Notes: generated from the letters alone by a model not told the origin. Shown: positions 1-8,767, numbered from the stretch's first letter. The stretch: 64,000 bases of DNA from DTCV01 sp964641155 (GCA_964641155.1 CAZXJO010000001.1:248001-312000); one strand, 5' to 3'. A program made the numbers and translations.

Positions 1-2809
1 TTACCGGTTCGCTGAAGTCTGCTCCCGGAGGTGAGACAGCCCCCACTATGGTCAGGGATCCGTTCCTGCTTGGACTCCCAACACATTCAACACGTCCCGA
101 CCTCTCGTAGAAGCTAGCAAGCCTAGAACCTAAGTAGGCTGGGAAGCCCTCCTCACCAGGCATTTCCTCCATCCTAGCGCTTATCTCACGCATCGCCTCA
201 GCCCACCTAGAGGTTGAGTCAGCAACTAGGAGTACGTCATAACCCATATCTCTGAAGTACTCACCTAAAGTAGCTCCTAAGAAGACGCTTGTCTCACGAG
301 CTGCTACAGGCATGTTGGAGGTGTTGGCTATGAAGATGGCCTTCTCGTACAGCGGCCTACCGGAAGTCGGATCAACTAACCTCTTAAAGCTGTGCAAGGC
401 ATCAGCCATCTCATTACCCCTCTCCCCGCAACCTACGTAGATGTTTACTTGAGTCCTACTCCACTTAGTCAGCGTCTGCAACAACACCGTATTATGGAAT
501 ATCGTAGGTACGTAACCTCCAACAAAGTTATGAGTGCTGGGCACAACCAGGTCGTACACCACCGTAGGATTATGGATAACTTCCACCGATTTGACCTCAT
601 CCAAAGCTACACACTCATGAAGTCCTGAAACACCCTCAAGGCATTCGACAAGCTGATTCGAAGAACCACTAACATTCATCGACATGGTCGTTAATTTAAG
701 GGAAGCCCGTACCCCAACACTTTCCTCATCACATGGTCTGCTGCCTACGTAAGTACCCTCACTACCTAGCGCCTCCTTAGGGACCACATCACGAACGTTC
801 CTTAAGGCACCCATCGATGTAGGGAAAAACGCCCTAACCAGCCCTCCCTCATTACTACTGAGCATGTGACCTCCCACTCCTCCCCAATCCTCAGCGGGGG
901 CATCATTATGAAGGACTTTCTCAATGAATTTACGCGCTTCAGGAATCCTAGCTATGCAGATCGTGTTTCTCCCTTCACCTAAGTCCACGGTGTATAGGAT
1001 GCCGAGCCTTGATAGCAAGTAGGTTGTACCTATAGCCAATTTCTTAGAGGAGGTTGTGAACTTTATGACATCCCCGCTAACGGTTCCGCCGCCAAGGAAC
1101 AATCCTCTAAGAAATGCCGTCACTACGTTGTTAGGAGCCCTCATAATAATTTCAGGAACCTCGTGTGTCTGTGGTTCCCCTACGTCGGGGATGCCGATGA
1201 CCTTTAGCAATCTGACTACTAACGCTGACCGCACCTCCGCCCCGTTCGCGTTTCCGGACTCCTTTCTCTCAACCCCAAACACACTCTTCATCAAATCACT
1301 GACTCTTCGTAGGAGAACTTCATTGTTGCTGAAGAACATTACAGTCTGCCCGACGACCTTACCGTTAGACAGTATTAGACCGAGTAATTCAGCAAGCTCT
1401 TCAGTAACTCTGTCGGGTATCCTAACACTTTCCCCGCCCTCTCTCAATCCTAGTACTTTAGGATGTCCTACACCCCCACCAACGATTCTGCTAACAGCAG
1501 CGATGAGCTTTAAAGGTATTGAAACTCCCTTGTGAACTAAAGCCTCTATCTCCTCCCTGGATAAGTTGGTCTCATCAACTAACTTGTCTATGGTACCCTC
1601 TCCCAACTTAAGTGATTGACGAAGTAATTCCCTAACCCTCCGATTAGTCTCCTCATCCCTGCTGACGAGATCGTTGTAAACATTCAGCCTTTCTAAGGGT
1701 ATCTCGGAAGCGGGTTCATCCCCAACCATCGGTATCTTTCTGGGGACAATGAGGAGCATCCCCGGCTTCAACTCCTTAGCTTTAAGCTCAAGCACCTTCC
1801 CATCAGGCTCATAGACCGGTAATCTATGGTCTGGGGTCACCTCAATTAACCTACCGCTGGAGGTCTTCACCCTAACTATTTCCTCAGTGAAGCCTCTATA
1901 TACATGAGTCGCCACAGTAATCTTCAGTTCCCCACCACTGAATCCGTATACAGCTAGCGGCGGCTCTAACTCGTAAACCTCCTCAGCCACGCTTAAGTCT
2001 GGCTTACCTCCCTTAGCTTCCTCGAAGATTTTATCTATGATTTTAAGCGATCCGTCGGCCAACAGCACCGGTGTGCCGGGTACCACGCACTTACCTGAGC
2101 CGAACCCGCCCGGGACTGCCGCCTTACCCCCTACAGCTATGGGGAATAATGCGTCAAGAACTCTTGTGCCGGTCACTAGGAGCTCGGTAGGTTCTAACCT
2201 CCTGATGTATGGCCTTGCCTTCCTAATAGGCCACTCCTGATACATCATTACATCTAAGACTTCATCACCTCTTCCAACTCTAGCTATGACTTCATCAACC
2301 CTGTAATCACCGTCGCTCACTAACTCCTTTAGGTAACCTGAGACGTTGGGCGGAACCATGATTTTATGCGTTATAAGTGGTGTCTCATCAACGTACCCTA
2401 AAACGTCGTTAGGTCCGACCTTATCACCTATTTTTAACCCCTTCTCCCTCCTGAAAAGCCATTTAACATCTCTAGGTAGTGGGGGTACTCTAACACCTCT
2501 CCTGACGAAGGGACCTGAAAGCACCTCCAACTCCGACAACGGTCTTTGAAGGCCGTCGAAGACCTTACCTATCAGACCCGGTCCCAACTCAGCTGAGAGC
2601 AACTTCCCGCCGCCCTCAACAGGCTCACCCACACTTAAACCCGACACGTCCTCGTATACCTGAATGAATGCCCTGTCCCCTTGAATACCTATGATCTCAC
2701 CTATCAGCCTTTCATTGCCCACGTAGACTACCTCATAGATCATCGAACCACGCATGTTCTCGGCAACGACTAACGGCCCTGAAATCCTCCAAATCCTACC
2801 TACGACCAT
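1..2809 (-). CDS. atpA: A-type ATP synthase catalytic subunit A, intein-containing, 3' end outside window
   Basis: Catalytic nucleotide-binding subunit of the A1 head of the archaeal ATP synthase. ATG at 2809 starts MVVGRIWRISGPL, the family's N-terminal beta-barrel. The 240-residue N-extein ends in the P-loop GGFGSGK; the P-loop Thr appears only after an intein of 533 residues. The C-extein resumes with TVLLQTL and continues through GERGNEMAD and the segment ADSTSRWAEAMREISAR, the Walker B/catalytic region of the family, until the window edge (about 163 codons). It follows subunit F by 3 bases as part of a K-E-C-F-A operon, and subunits B and D are expected beyond base 1. The reading frame is open throughout 1-2809, so activity depends on protein splicing. 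Confidence 0.97.
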   Translation of the reverse strand, partial: MVVGRIWRISGPLVVAENMRGSMIYEVVYVGNERLIGEIIGIQGDRAFIQVYEDVSGLSVGEPVEGGGKLLSAELGPGLIGKVFDGLQRPLSELEVLSGPFVRRGVRVPPLPRDVKWLFRREKGLKIGDKVGPNDVLGYVDETPLITHKIMVPPNVSGYLKELVSDGDYRVDEVIARVGRGDEVLDVMMYQEWPIRKARPYIRRLEPTELLVTGTRVLDALFPIAVGGKAAVPGGFGSGKCVVPGTPVLLADGSLKIIDKIFEEAKGGKPDLSVAEEVYELEPPLAVYGFSGGELKITVATHVYRGFTEEIVRVKTSSGRLIEVTPDHRLPVYEPDGKVLELKAKELKPGMLLIVPRKIPMVGDEPASEIPLERLNVYNDLVSRDEETNRRVRELLRQSLKLGEGTIDKLVDETNLSREEIEALVHKGVSIPLKLIAAVSRIVGGGVGHPKVLGLREGGESVRIPDRVTEELAELLGLILSNGKVVGQTVMFFSNNEVLLRRVSDLMKSVFGVERKESGNANGAEVRSALVVRLLKVIGIPDVGEPQTHEVPEIIMRAPNNVVTAFLRGLFLGGGTVSGDVIKFTTSSKKLAIGTTYLLSRLGILYTVDLGEGRNTICIARIPEARKFIEKVLHNDAPAEDWGGVGGHMLSSNEGGLVRAFFPTSMGALRNVRDVVPKEALGSEGTYVGSRPCDEESVGVRASLKLTTMSMNVSGSSNQLVECLEGVSGLHECVALDEVKSVEVIHNPTVVYDLVVPSTHNFVGGYVPTIFHNTVLLQTLTKWSRTQVNIYVGCGERGNEMADALHSFKRLVDPTSGRPLYEKAIFIANTSNMPVAARETSVFLGATLGEYFRDMGYDVLLVADSTSRWAEAMREISARMEEMPGEEGFPAYLGSRLASFYERSGRVECVGSPSRNGSLTIVGAVSPPGADFSEPV
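491..2089 (-). other. Intein in AtpA P-loop (533 aa) with degenerate LAGLIDADG endonuclease
   Basis: Self-splicing protein intron between P-loop Lys240 and Thr. It starts with Cys (CVVPGTPVLL, block A), has block B TPDHRLPVY with its His, and ends VPTIFHN before extein Thr, so all splicing residues (Cys1, block-B His, penultimate His, terminal Asn, +1 Thr) are present. Insertion between Lys and Thr of the VMA P-loop is a known intein site in archaeal ATPases. A homing endonuclease domain occupies the middle, but the two LAGLIDADG helices read LLGLILSNG and LRGLFLGGG: the metal-binding Asp before the last Gly is Asn in the first and Gly in the second. Inference: splicing-competent but not able to home. 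Confidence 0.93.
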
Positions 2810-2812
2810 CGA

Positions 2813-3169
2813 CTACACCTCCACCGATATGCCTATGTAATGTCTGAGTAGTTGAATATAGTAATCTTTAACTTTAAACTTGTTCGAGGTCCTTAAATCC
2901 GGTAGATATATCACCTTTAAAGTACTGGAGGGGTCGAGCAAGTCCTCAAGCACCTCCTTCAGCACATCTTGCACTATAACCAGCCCCACACCCTCGTTTG
3001 TCAGCGTCGTTAAAAATTCTGCAACCACCTTCCTCAACTCCTTGGTATCGGCGTTCAAGTCAACGACTAATACCTTACTCAAACCCATCAACCTAATACT
3101 CCGTACGTAGAGGTCGTCACCAACGGCCGCAATGCCCAACTTCTTAATGGTAGCTGCCATACGCATCAA
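2813..3169 (-). CDS. atpF: A-type ATP synthase subunit F
   Basis: Central-stalk subunit F of the A1 domain, regulating rotor coupling. About 115 residues, the normal size for the family. The N-terminal segment IAAVGDDLYVRSIRLMGL matches the family's usual opening (a beta strand followed by GD and a helix with RL.G), followed by the Rossmann-like core with GLVIVQDV. Start is ambiguous: ATG at 3169, 3166 or 3160 (MAATIKKLG); all lie inside or next to the end of the subunit C gene (overlap up to 26 bases), consistent with translational coupling. Ends 3 bases before atpA. Confidence 0.9.
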   Translation of the reverse strand: MMRMAATIKKLGIAAVGDDLYVRSIRLMGLSKVLVVDLNADTKELRKVVAEFLTTLTNEGVGLVIVQDVLKEVLEDLLDPSSTLKVIYLPDLRTSNKFKVKDYYIQLLRHYIGISVEV

Positions 3170-4115
3170 CCAGAACTCCTAAAGACTTCTTCACGTATGC
3201 GGGCTCTAAACCATTCGTAAAGCTGTAGATGAGGTATGAGAGGAACGTCGCTTCCCACTCCTTGCCTAACATGTAAAGCAGTACGACGTCGTAGCTTAGT
3301 GGGCTGTACTTAAGAATCGAAGTCGTGTAGAAGTACTTAAACACGTAGCCTATGTAGTCGTACAAGCCTGCGTTTAAACTCTTAATTATGGGTCTATACA
3401 CCGAGTAGTCGTAACGTTTGAATAGATCGCCGACGTCCTCACCTGAAACTGATTTCCGTTTGAATGCCGTATCGAACATGTGGAAGTCCTTCAAAATACG
3501 TATGACTCTCCCCAAGTTTATGGAGTCCTTCAGCTTAAGGCTCTCCGAAACTAGGCAATTCCAGTAACGTTCGTTGAGCTCCATCTCTAACAAGTCTAGA
3601 TCTACTTCCTCCAACTTATGGTCGGCGTAACGGTACAAGACGCTAGTAATTACAGAACTTTCAAACTCCTTGCAGCCCCTCACAACATTAATTACGTCGA
3701 AGACCTCGTTAACATTTCGCAGCCCATCTTCAAGGCATTCGAATACGCACCTAGGTTTACTAACACCACCGACTTGCAAGTACTTAATACTCCTTACCAG
3801 CGCTGATATTGCGTACTTCGCTAAGTAGGTCTTAACAAATTTAATGAGATCTGGGGACGCCGTTCTGAGAACGTCGAAGAGCTCGTTAATCCAGCACATA
3901 CTCAACTCGTTGAATAAATCATCAATGCTTAAACCCATACCTAACTTCACGTTCCCATACACGCATCTGGCTACATCATAACCACTGAGAAACGCTAACA
4001 CGTCGTCCAACCCCGTTACTTCCAATTCAACGATTTTTCTCACATCCCCCACGCTCAGCAGTTTGAAGTACCTCATCATTAGGCGGCACAGGGCTGAGAA
4101 ATCACCTAGCTTCAA
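3144..4115 (-). CDS. atpC: A-type ATP synthase subunit C
   Basis: Subunit C (V-type subunit d homologue), the funnel-like helical protein that links the membrane K ring to the central stalk. 323 residues, slightly shorter than the usual 340-360. Sequence conservation in this family is low; the call rests on length, all-helical composition, and its exact place between E and F in the operon. Overlaps subunit E by 4 bases upstream and subunit F downstream. Confidence 0.82.
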   Translation of the reverse strand: MKLGDFSALCRLMMRYFKLLSVGDVRKIVELEVTGLDDVLAFLSGYDVARCVYGNVKLGMGLSIDDLFNELSMCWINELFDVLRTASPDLIKFVKTYLAKYAISALVRSIKYLQVGGVSKPRCVFECLEDGLRNVNEVFDVINVVRGCKEFESSVITSVLYRYADHKLEEVDLDLLEMELNERYWNCLVSESLKLKDSINLGRVIRILKDFHMFDTAFKRKSVSGEDVGDLFKRYDYSVYRPIIKSLNAGLYDYIGYVFKYFYTTSILKYSPLSYDVVLLYMLGKEWEATFLSYLIYSFTNGLEPAYVKKSLGVLVDAYGSYH

Positions 4116-4720
4116 GCACCCACCTCCTTGAAAACGGTTTTCTGGAGCTTACTTATGATTAAGTTCAAACCCCTCTCAATCCTGGTTAGGTATGTGTTAT
4201 CCACTAACACACTGCCGTCGTAACTCTCAACAACGAGACCGCCGAGGTACTTATCATCCAATAACCTAACCTCAATCACCTTCCCTAAGTCCTCTTCAAC
4301 TAATATTTCCCTGATTAACTCCACGTCCTCCTTAACAACGTACACGACGAGCTTATCAAAATCTCTAAGGACTTCATGGTTTAATGACTCCTTAAGTAGG
4401 TTTTTTAGGGATTGCTTCCTTGCGGGCCTCGCCACGTTCCACAGCTTCTCGACCACTGTTTCCTTCACGTCCCTCAAGATTTCGTTCTTCAATGCGAGTA
4501 GTTCCATGTTCAACTTGAGCAATTCGTCGCTGTAGGCTTTTTCGTAGCTGTCTCTTAATTTCTTATATTCCTTCTCGGTCTCCTCCTTAACCCTTCTTTC
4601 ATATTCCTTCAGGCTAGCGGTTATTAGTTCCTTAGCCTTTGCCTCAGCGTTCCTTATAATTTCGTCAGCCCTTTCCCTAGCCTTCGAAATTATTCCCTCC
4701 CTTAAGGACTCAATACCCAT
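4112..4720 (-). CDS. atpE: A-type ATP synthase subunit E
   Basis: Peripheral-stalk subunit E, which holds the A1 head against rotation. 202 residues. The first ~100 are a charged coiled coil (pattern of ARERADEIIRNAEAKAKELI and repeated Glu/Lys heptads), followed by a globular C-terminal domain with the typical DDKYLGGLVVES segment near residue 155. ATG at 4720 lies 9 bases after the K gene; the stop overlaps the subunit C start by 4 bases. Confidence 0.94.
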   Translation of the reverse strand: MGIESLREGIISKARERADEIIRNAEAKAKELITASLKEYERRVKEETEKEYKKLRDSYEKAYSDELLKLNMELLALKNEILRDVKETVVEKLWNVARPARKQSLKNLLKESLNHEVLRDFDKLVVYVVKEDVELIREILVEEDLGKVIEVRLLDDKYLGGLVVESYDGSVLVDNTYLTRIERGLNLIISKLQKTVFKEVGA

Positions 4721-4729
4721 TTAAAACCC

Positions 4730-5206
4730 CTAGATGGTAAGACCTGAAACCATTAACACCAGTATTAAGCCGAACACCATGCCAAGTATTCCGAATAGCT
4801 CTTCATATGCAGCCAGGATTAGGGCCGAGGTCAATATCTTGCCCTTAGTTTTAGGCAGCTCTAAAACACCCTGCATACACACGACTCCTTGGAAGTATGC
4901 TGAAAGGGCCTCAGCCAGGAACACCATTAACCCGATACCGACTATTGCTAGGGCTTTAAACGGCGTTAACTGCATTGATGGGAGAACTATCATTAACGTG
5001 TAGAACGTGAATATGAAGCCGTAGAACGTTTGAGTCATAGGCAGCGTTGAAAGTAGCAACACGTACTTAAATTGCTCGGGCTCTTCAGCAAGTACTGATA
5101 GACCTGCAGGAGCTGCCTTACTTATACCTCCAGCAGACCCAACTACCCCGCCTGCAATACCTAGGGTCGCACCGAAAGATGCTAGGGCTATTAAAGCATC
5201 CATCAA
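4730..5206 (-). CDS. atpK: A-type ATP synthase subunit K (duplicated c-ring proteolipid)
   Basis: Membrane rotor subunit that forms the ion-translocating ring. 158 residues with four transmembrane helices (two fused hairpins). Hairpin 1 has LPMTQTFYGF, hairpin 2 has YFQG and YEELFGILG. Compared from memory with the Enterococcus hirae NtpK ring, whose Na+ ligands are Leu61, Thr64, Gln65, Gln110 and Glu139, the corresponding residues here are Leu55, Thr58, Gln59, Gln106 and Glu136. Only hairpin 2 has the carboxylate. GGTG ribosome-binding site lies close before ATG 5206. First ATPase gene of the visible operon; the large membrane subunit I is not beside it. Confidence 0.93.
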   Translation of the reverse strand: MMDALIALASFGATLGIAGGVVGSAGGISKAAPAGLSVLAEEPEQFKYVLLLSTLPMTQTFYGFIFTFYTLMIVLPSMQLTPFKALAIVGIGLMVFLAEALSAYFQGVVCMQGVLELPKTKGKILTSALILAAYEELFGILGMVFGLILVLMVSGLTI

Positions 5207-5264
5207 ACCACCAGGGCTAATTAACCAAGTGGGAATTAAAAACGTTAAACGAGGTGGTGGCCAT

Positions 5265-5459
5265 TCAAGACGGTATTTTCGACTGAATTTCCTTCCTGAA
5301 CGTCTCCAAATCCATGCTGTCTCTATACCTCGACAACTCGATTAAGACTACCTTACCCCTATAAACACATCTTAAAATCTCCTTCTCCTTCAACCTATAG
5401 ATGTCTAACACCCTAAGACCTAGCCTCTTAGCCTCCGATGCATACCTACTTAACCTCAA
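5265..5459 (-). CDS. Small conserved-looking protein upstream of the ATPase operon
   Basis: 64-residue basic protein starting at TTG 5459 (no in-frame ATG or GTG). It is rich in Arg, Lys and Leu with an alternating strand pattern (EILRCVYRGKVVLIELSRY), perhaps a small alpha/beta fold. Not recognised. It precedes atpK by 58 bases on the same strand and may be in the same transcript; there is no other hint of function. Confidence 0.5.
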   Translation of the reverse strand: MRLSRYASEAKRLGLRVLDIYRLKEKEILRCVYRGKVVLIELSRYRDSMDLETFRKEIQSKIPS

Positions 5460-5513
5460 ACCGCCACACCCTAACTTAGGGTTATGAAGGAGTAAAAATC
5501 TTTTTCACTGAGG

Positions 5514-5609
5514 TGGGGCCGCGGCCGGGATTTGAACCCGGGACCTCGGGATCTCCACCTCTTCAGGAGCCCACAGTCCCGCGCTCTTCCAGGCTGAGCT
5601 ACCGCGGCC
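5514..5609 (-). tRNA. tRNA-His(GTG) with 18-nt intron
   Basis: Cloverleaf on the minus strand: acceptor GCCGCGG (5608-5602) pairs with CCGCGGC, followed by discriminator C73 and encoded CCA (ends 5514). An extra G at position -1 (5609) opposite C73 is diagnostic of tRNA-His. The anticodon loop reads CTGTGG, then an 18-nt intron at the canonical 37/38 site, then A38 and the 3' stem strand TCCCG, which pairs with CGGGA. The T-arm is CCGGG-TTCAAAT-CCCGG. Intron boundaries could shift by one base. Confidence 0.94.
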
Positions 5610-5711
5610 ACAACCTACACTAGATATTTGGGTACGGCTCTTAAAATTTTTATTTAGTTCCTCACATAACGTCCCTCAACGTAAGTTGATGGAGGGCATT
5701 AAGAGGTGACT

Positions 5712-5728
5712 CAAAACTATATATGCGA
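5712..5728 (+). promoter_or_regulatory. TATA box before PINA gene
   Basis: AACTATATATGC about 40-50 bases upstream of ATG 5765 is a good archaeal TATA box; transcription would start near 5745, leaving a short leader with GGTG before the start codon. Confidence 0.55.
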
Positions 5729-5764
5729 CATTGTGATGATGTAAGTTAGGCAGTGGTGTGATGG

Positions 5765-7306
5765 ATGAGTAACGTTAAGGTCTTCGGTGAGGAGGTCTAC
5801 GTAGCCGACTCTACAGCGATCATCAGCGGTGCCCTACGTAAGTTGTTAAGTGATAATAAGCTTTCAGGTAGGTTAGTGATCTGCCGTGAGCTTATTGAGT
5901 ACTTTGAAGGTTTGGCCAATGAGGGTAGGAGCATAGGATTCATAGGACTTGAAGAACTACGTATGATAAGGGCCCTAAGTGATAAGCAGAAGGTTACCAT
6001 AGACTACTTAGCTATTAATAAGAAGATCAATAACGTAGATACGGCCATTTTGGAGTTTACGTACGATTTGGGTGGTACTTTAGTAACTTCAAGTAGGGTT
6101 CAAGCACTTGCTGCTGAAGTGTTGGGGGTTAAAGCGTATTATATGGCTTCATCTCATGGGGTAGGTTTAGTTCTCGATAAGTTTTTCGACAAGGACACCA
6201 TGAGCGTACACCTTAGGGAGGGTGTTAGGCCCTTAGCTAAGAAGGGTAGGCCTGGTAAATGGTATCTGGTTGAGTTGGACTCACAGTCCCTAACAAGAGA
6301 TGATATCGAGCTGATAGCTAATGAGGTGATGGAGCTCGCCAGGAACAGCCCGAACAGCATTATTGAGGTTGACAGGCCGGGGTCTACTATAGTGCAGTTA
6401 GGTGATTACAGAGTCATCATAACTAGACCGCCAATGAGTAATGGCTGGGAAATCACCGCAGTTAAACCTCTGGTAAGACCTAAACTCGAGGATTACAACC
6501 TACCTGAAAAGCTGTTGAGGAGGTTTGAGGAGAGGGCTGAGGGTATTTTAATAGCTGGGGCCCCCGGTATGGGTAAGACAACGTTCGCCCAGGCTTTGGC
6601 TGAGTACTACTCAAGGAGTAAGAAGGTTGTGAAGACCATCGAATCGCCTAGGGATATGAGGCTACCGCCCCAAGTAACGCAGTACTCTAAGGTGTACGCA
6701 TCCCCTGATGAGTTACATGATGTCTTACTGCTTAGCAGACCTGATTACACGGTATTTGATGAGATGAGGACTGATGATGACTTCAAACTCTACGTGGACC
6801 TACGCCTAGCTGGTATCGGGATGGTGGGGGTTGTTCATGCAACGAGCCCGATAGATGCCCTGCAGAGGTTCATCAGAAGGGTTGATCTAGGCATGATACC
6901 CAGCATAATAGATACCGTAGTGTTCATAGATAAGGGAGAGGTGAGTAAGGTGTACGTCGTAAGTATGACTGTTAAGCTACCCACAGGCCTTAAAGAGGCG
7001 GATCTCGCCCGCCCTGTCGTTGAGGTCAGAGACTTCCTCACGAACGAGTTGGAGTACGAGATCTACACGTTCGGGGAGCAGACAGTGGTGGTACCCGTCA
7101 AGGATTTGACTAGGACGAGTGTTGAGCATAGGTTGAAGAGCATCATATCGAAGGATTTACCATCAGCCGATGTTAGGATTGACGGTAAGTCAGTAACCAT
7201 CTACGTGCCTAAGGACGATTTAAAGTATTTGAGGAAGGCATCTAAAAGGTTAAAAAGGTTGGAGAGAGAGTACGGTCTTGAGGTAGAAGTCAAGGTCATC
7301 GAATGA
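5765..7306 (+). CDS. PINA: PIN-domain/PilT-type ATPase with C-terminal KH-like domain
   Basis: 513-residue hexameric ATPase of the archaeal PINA family, shown in Sulfolobus to drive Holliday-junction branch migration and to work with the resolvase Hjc. N-terminal PIN-like domain (residues 1-130, acidic residues such as Asp15 in VADSTAI), then a RecA-fold secretion-type ATPase with Walker A GAPGMGKT (265-272), a DEMR motif in the Walker B region and an HATS segment, and a C-terminal KH-like nucleic-acid domain (about 440-513). ATG 5765 follows GGTG by 6 bases. Its stop overlaps the SWIM gene by 4 bases (ATGA), implying coupled translation. Confidence 0.9.
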   Translation: MSNVKVFGEEVYVADSTAIISGALRKLLSDNKLSGRLVICRELIEYFEGLANEGRSIGFIGLEELRMIRALSDKQKVTIDYLAINKKINNVDTAILEFTYDLGGTLVTSSRVQALAAEVLGVKAYYMASSHGVGLVLDKFFDKDTMSVHLREGVRPLAKKGRPGKWYLVELDSQSLTRDDIELIANEVMELARNSPNSIIEVDRPGSTIVQLGDYRVIITRPPMSNGWEITAVKPLVRPKLEDYNLPEKLLRRFEERAEGILIAGAPGMGKTTFAQALAEYYSRSKKVVKTIESPRDMRLPPQVTQYSKVYASPDELHDVLLLSRPDYTVFDEMRTDDDFKLYVDLRLAGIGMVGVVHATSPIDALQRFIRRVDLGMIPSIIDTVVFIDKGEVSKVYVVSMTVKLPTGLKEADLARPVVEVRDFLTNELEYEIYTFGEQTVVVPVKDLTRTSVEHRLKSIISKDLPSADVRIDGKSVTIYVPKDDLKYLRKASKRLKRLEREYGLEVEVKVIE

Positions 7307-7683
7307 CCGTAAACTACAAAGTCGTTAAGGAATTCTTGGAGTCGTCCAGTTGCCTAAGCGATTTAAGTGATAGGGTTAGGGAGTCCCTTTACGAAAGAAG
7401 GGTTCTGAAGCTGGTGTGTGGTGATAACCATTACTGGTTTTTTAATAGCAAAGAAAGGGATTACCTCATAGTTCCTAAGTTATATTGCAGCTGTATGGAT
7501 TTCGAGTTAAACGTGATCACCAGGGGTTCTAAGAAGTACTGCTACCACATAATAACCCAGCGATGTGCTGAGGTGAGTGGGATGTTTAAAGAGCTACTCG
7601 TCGACAGCGAAACGCTTAACGACATAGTTACCGAGGTAGTATACGTTGGTAGGAGCAACACCTTAAGGAAGTTGTTAATATAG
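7303..7683 (+). CDS. SWIM zinc-finger protein
   Basis: 126 residues. A SWIM motif lies at about residues 64-85: Cys-x-Cys (YCSCMDFEL) followed 15 residues later by Cys-x-His (YCYHI). SWIM fingers bind DNA or protein partners; in eukaryotes the SWIM proteins Sws1/Shu2 act with Rad51 paralogues in homologous recombination. Translationally coupled (4-base overlap) to the PINA branch-migration ATPase, which suggests a shared role at recombination intermediates. That role is inference from context; the motif itself is visible. Confidence 0.85.
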   Translation: MTVNYKVVKEFLESSSCLSDLSDRVRESLYERRVLKLVCGDNHYWFFNSKERDYLIVPKLYCSCMDFELNVITRGSKKYCYHIITQRCAEVSGMFKELLVDSETLNDIVTEVVYVGRSNTLRKLLI

Positions 7684-7731
7684 CGGAAACAATTATATAA
7701 ACCTTAAAACGTCAGGTATTACGGTGTGTTG

Positions 7732-8031
7732 ATGGGGAGGAGAAGCAGGAAGAGGTATAAGAGCGTATCACCTGTTTTGAGGAAGCCTCCTACCAGATTT
7801 CAATGCCCTACCTGCGGTTTGATGACTCTAACAGTTAGTATTGATAGGAATGAAGGGAGTGCTGTAGTCTCATGCAGTAACCAGAAATGCGGTCTAAGAG
7901 CTTCCCTGAGGAACATACCCAAGATATATCAAGAGGTGGACGTCTACGCTAAGTTTCTTGATAAGTTTACCGAAGGCGGTATAGAGGTGGTCTACAACAG
8001 GGGTGTTAGTGAGGATGAAGTGGAGGGGTAG
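7732..8031 (+). CDS. Elf1-like transcription elongation factor (zinc ribbon)
   Basis: Archaeal homologue of transcription elongation factor Elf1. Starts MGRRSRKRY, a basic tail typical of the family, followed by KPPTRFQCPTCG and SCSNQKCGL, a four-Cys zinc ribbon, then the characteristic helix. A strong TATA box (7691-7700) sits about 30 bases upstream, giving a nearly leaderless mRNA; GTG 7726 is an alternative start. About 100 residues, the usual size. Overlaps the GGGP synthase gene by 17 bases. Confidence 0.88.
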   Translation: MGRRSRKRYKSVSPVLRKPPTRFQCPTCGLMTLTVSIDRNEGSAVVSCSNQKCGLRASLRNIPKIYQEVDVYAKFLDKFTEGGIEVVYNRGVSEDEVEG

Positions 8032-8767
8032 GGTAAACGACTATATAGAGAGTAAGATAAGGAATGGTGAGACAGTACACCTATCCTTAATTGACCCTGC
8101 TAAGGTCCATGATTTAAGGAGCTTGTATGAGGTGGCTGGGAGGCTAGTTGCTGCAGGCACTGACGCCTTTTTAGTGGGTGGCAGTATAGGTGTCTCAGAA
8201 TCTGATGTCGACTCCATAGTTACTGCCCTCGAGGGATATGGTAAGCCCGTGATACTCTTCCCCGGGAACGTCAACGGGCTTTCACGTGCTGCCGATGCTG
8301 TGTTATTCATGAGTCTGCTGAACTCGGACGACCCATACTACATTGTTGGTGCGCAGGTGATCGGGGCACCTATAATCAAGAAATACGGCTTAGAGCCGTT
8401 ACCAACAGCGTACATAGTGGTCGGGCACGGGGGGACTGCGGGATTCATAGGCAAGGCGAGGCCGCTCCCAATGGAGAAGCCTGAGATAGGTGCTGCATAT
8501 GTGTTGGCTGCGGAGTACTTAGGTATGCGTTACATATACCTGGAAGCCGGTTCTGGGAGCCCCCAACCCGTAAGTCCTCAATACATCAAGTATGTAAGCT
8601 CGGTCACCGGTAAGTCCCATCTAATAATTGGCGGAGGGATTAGGAGGTCGGAAGATGCTGTTAAAATAGTTGATGCGGGGGCAGACATAGTAGTTACTGG
8701 GAACGTTATAGAAGATGATTTGGTAAGGGCTGAGGAATTAATAAGGGCTGTGAAGAAACGCTGTTAG
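8015..8767 (+). CDS. Geranylgeranylglyceryl phosphate synthase
   Basis: Makes the first ether bond of archaeal membrane lipids from sn-glycerol-1-phosphate and geranylgeranyl diphosphate. TIM-barrel of about 250 residues with the family signatures HLSLIDPAK, GTDAFLVGGSIG, LFPGNV, YLEAGSGS and IIGGGIR. ATG 8015 overlaps the Elf1 gene by 17 bases; the upstream in-frame GTG codons (8003, 8009) are less likely. Confidence 0.96.
   Translation: MKWRGRVNDYIESKIRNGETVHLSLIDPAKVHDLRSLYEVAGRLVAAGTDAFLVGGSIGVSESDVDSIVTALEGYGKPVILFPGNVNGLSRAADAVLFMSLLNSDDPYYIVGAQVIGAPIIKKYGLEPLPTAYIVVGHGGTAGFIGKARPLPMEKPEIGAAYVLAAEYLGMRYIYLEAGSGSPQPVSPQYIKYVSSVTGKSHLIIGGGIRRSEDAVKIVDAGADIVVTGNVIEDDLVRAEELIRAVKKRC

Noticed and set aside
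1056..1535. Plus-strand open frame of 159 codons
   Set aside because: Antisense to the AtpA intein; Ser/Thr/Pro-rich composition typical of a shadow frame.
5728..5764. GTGATGATG in the PINA leader, considered as a C box
   Set aside because: No D box downstream; part of the 5' leader.
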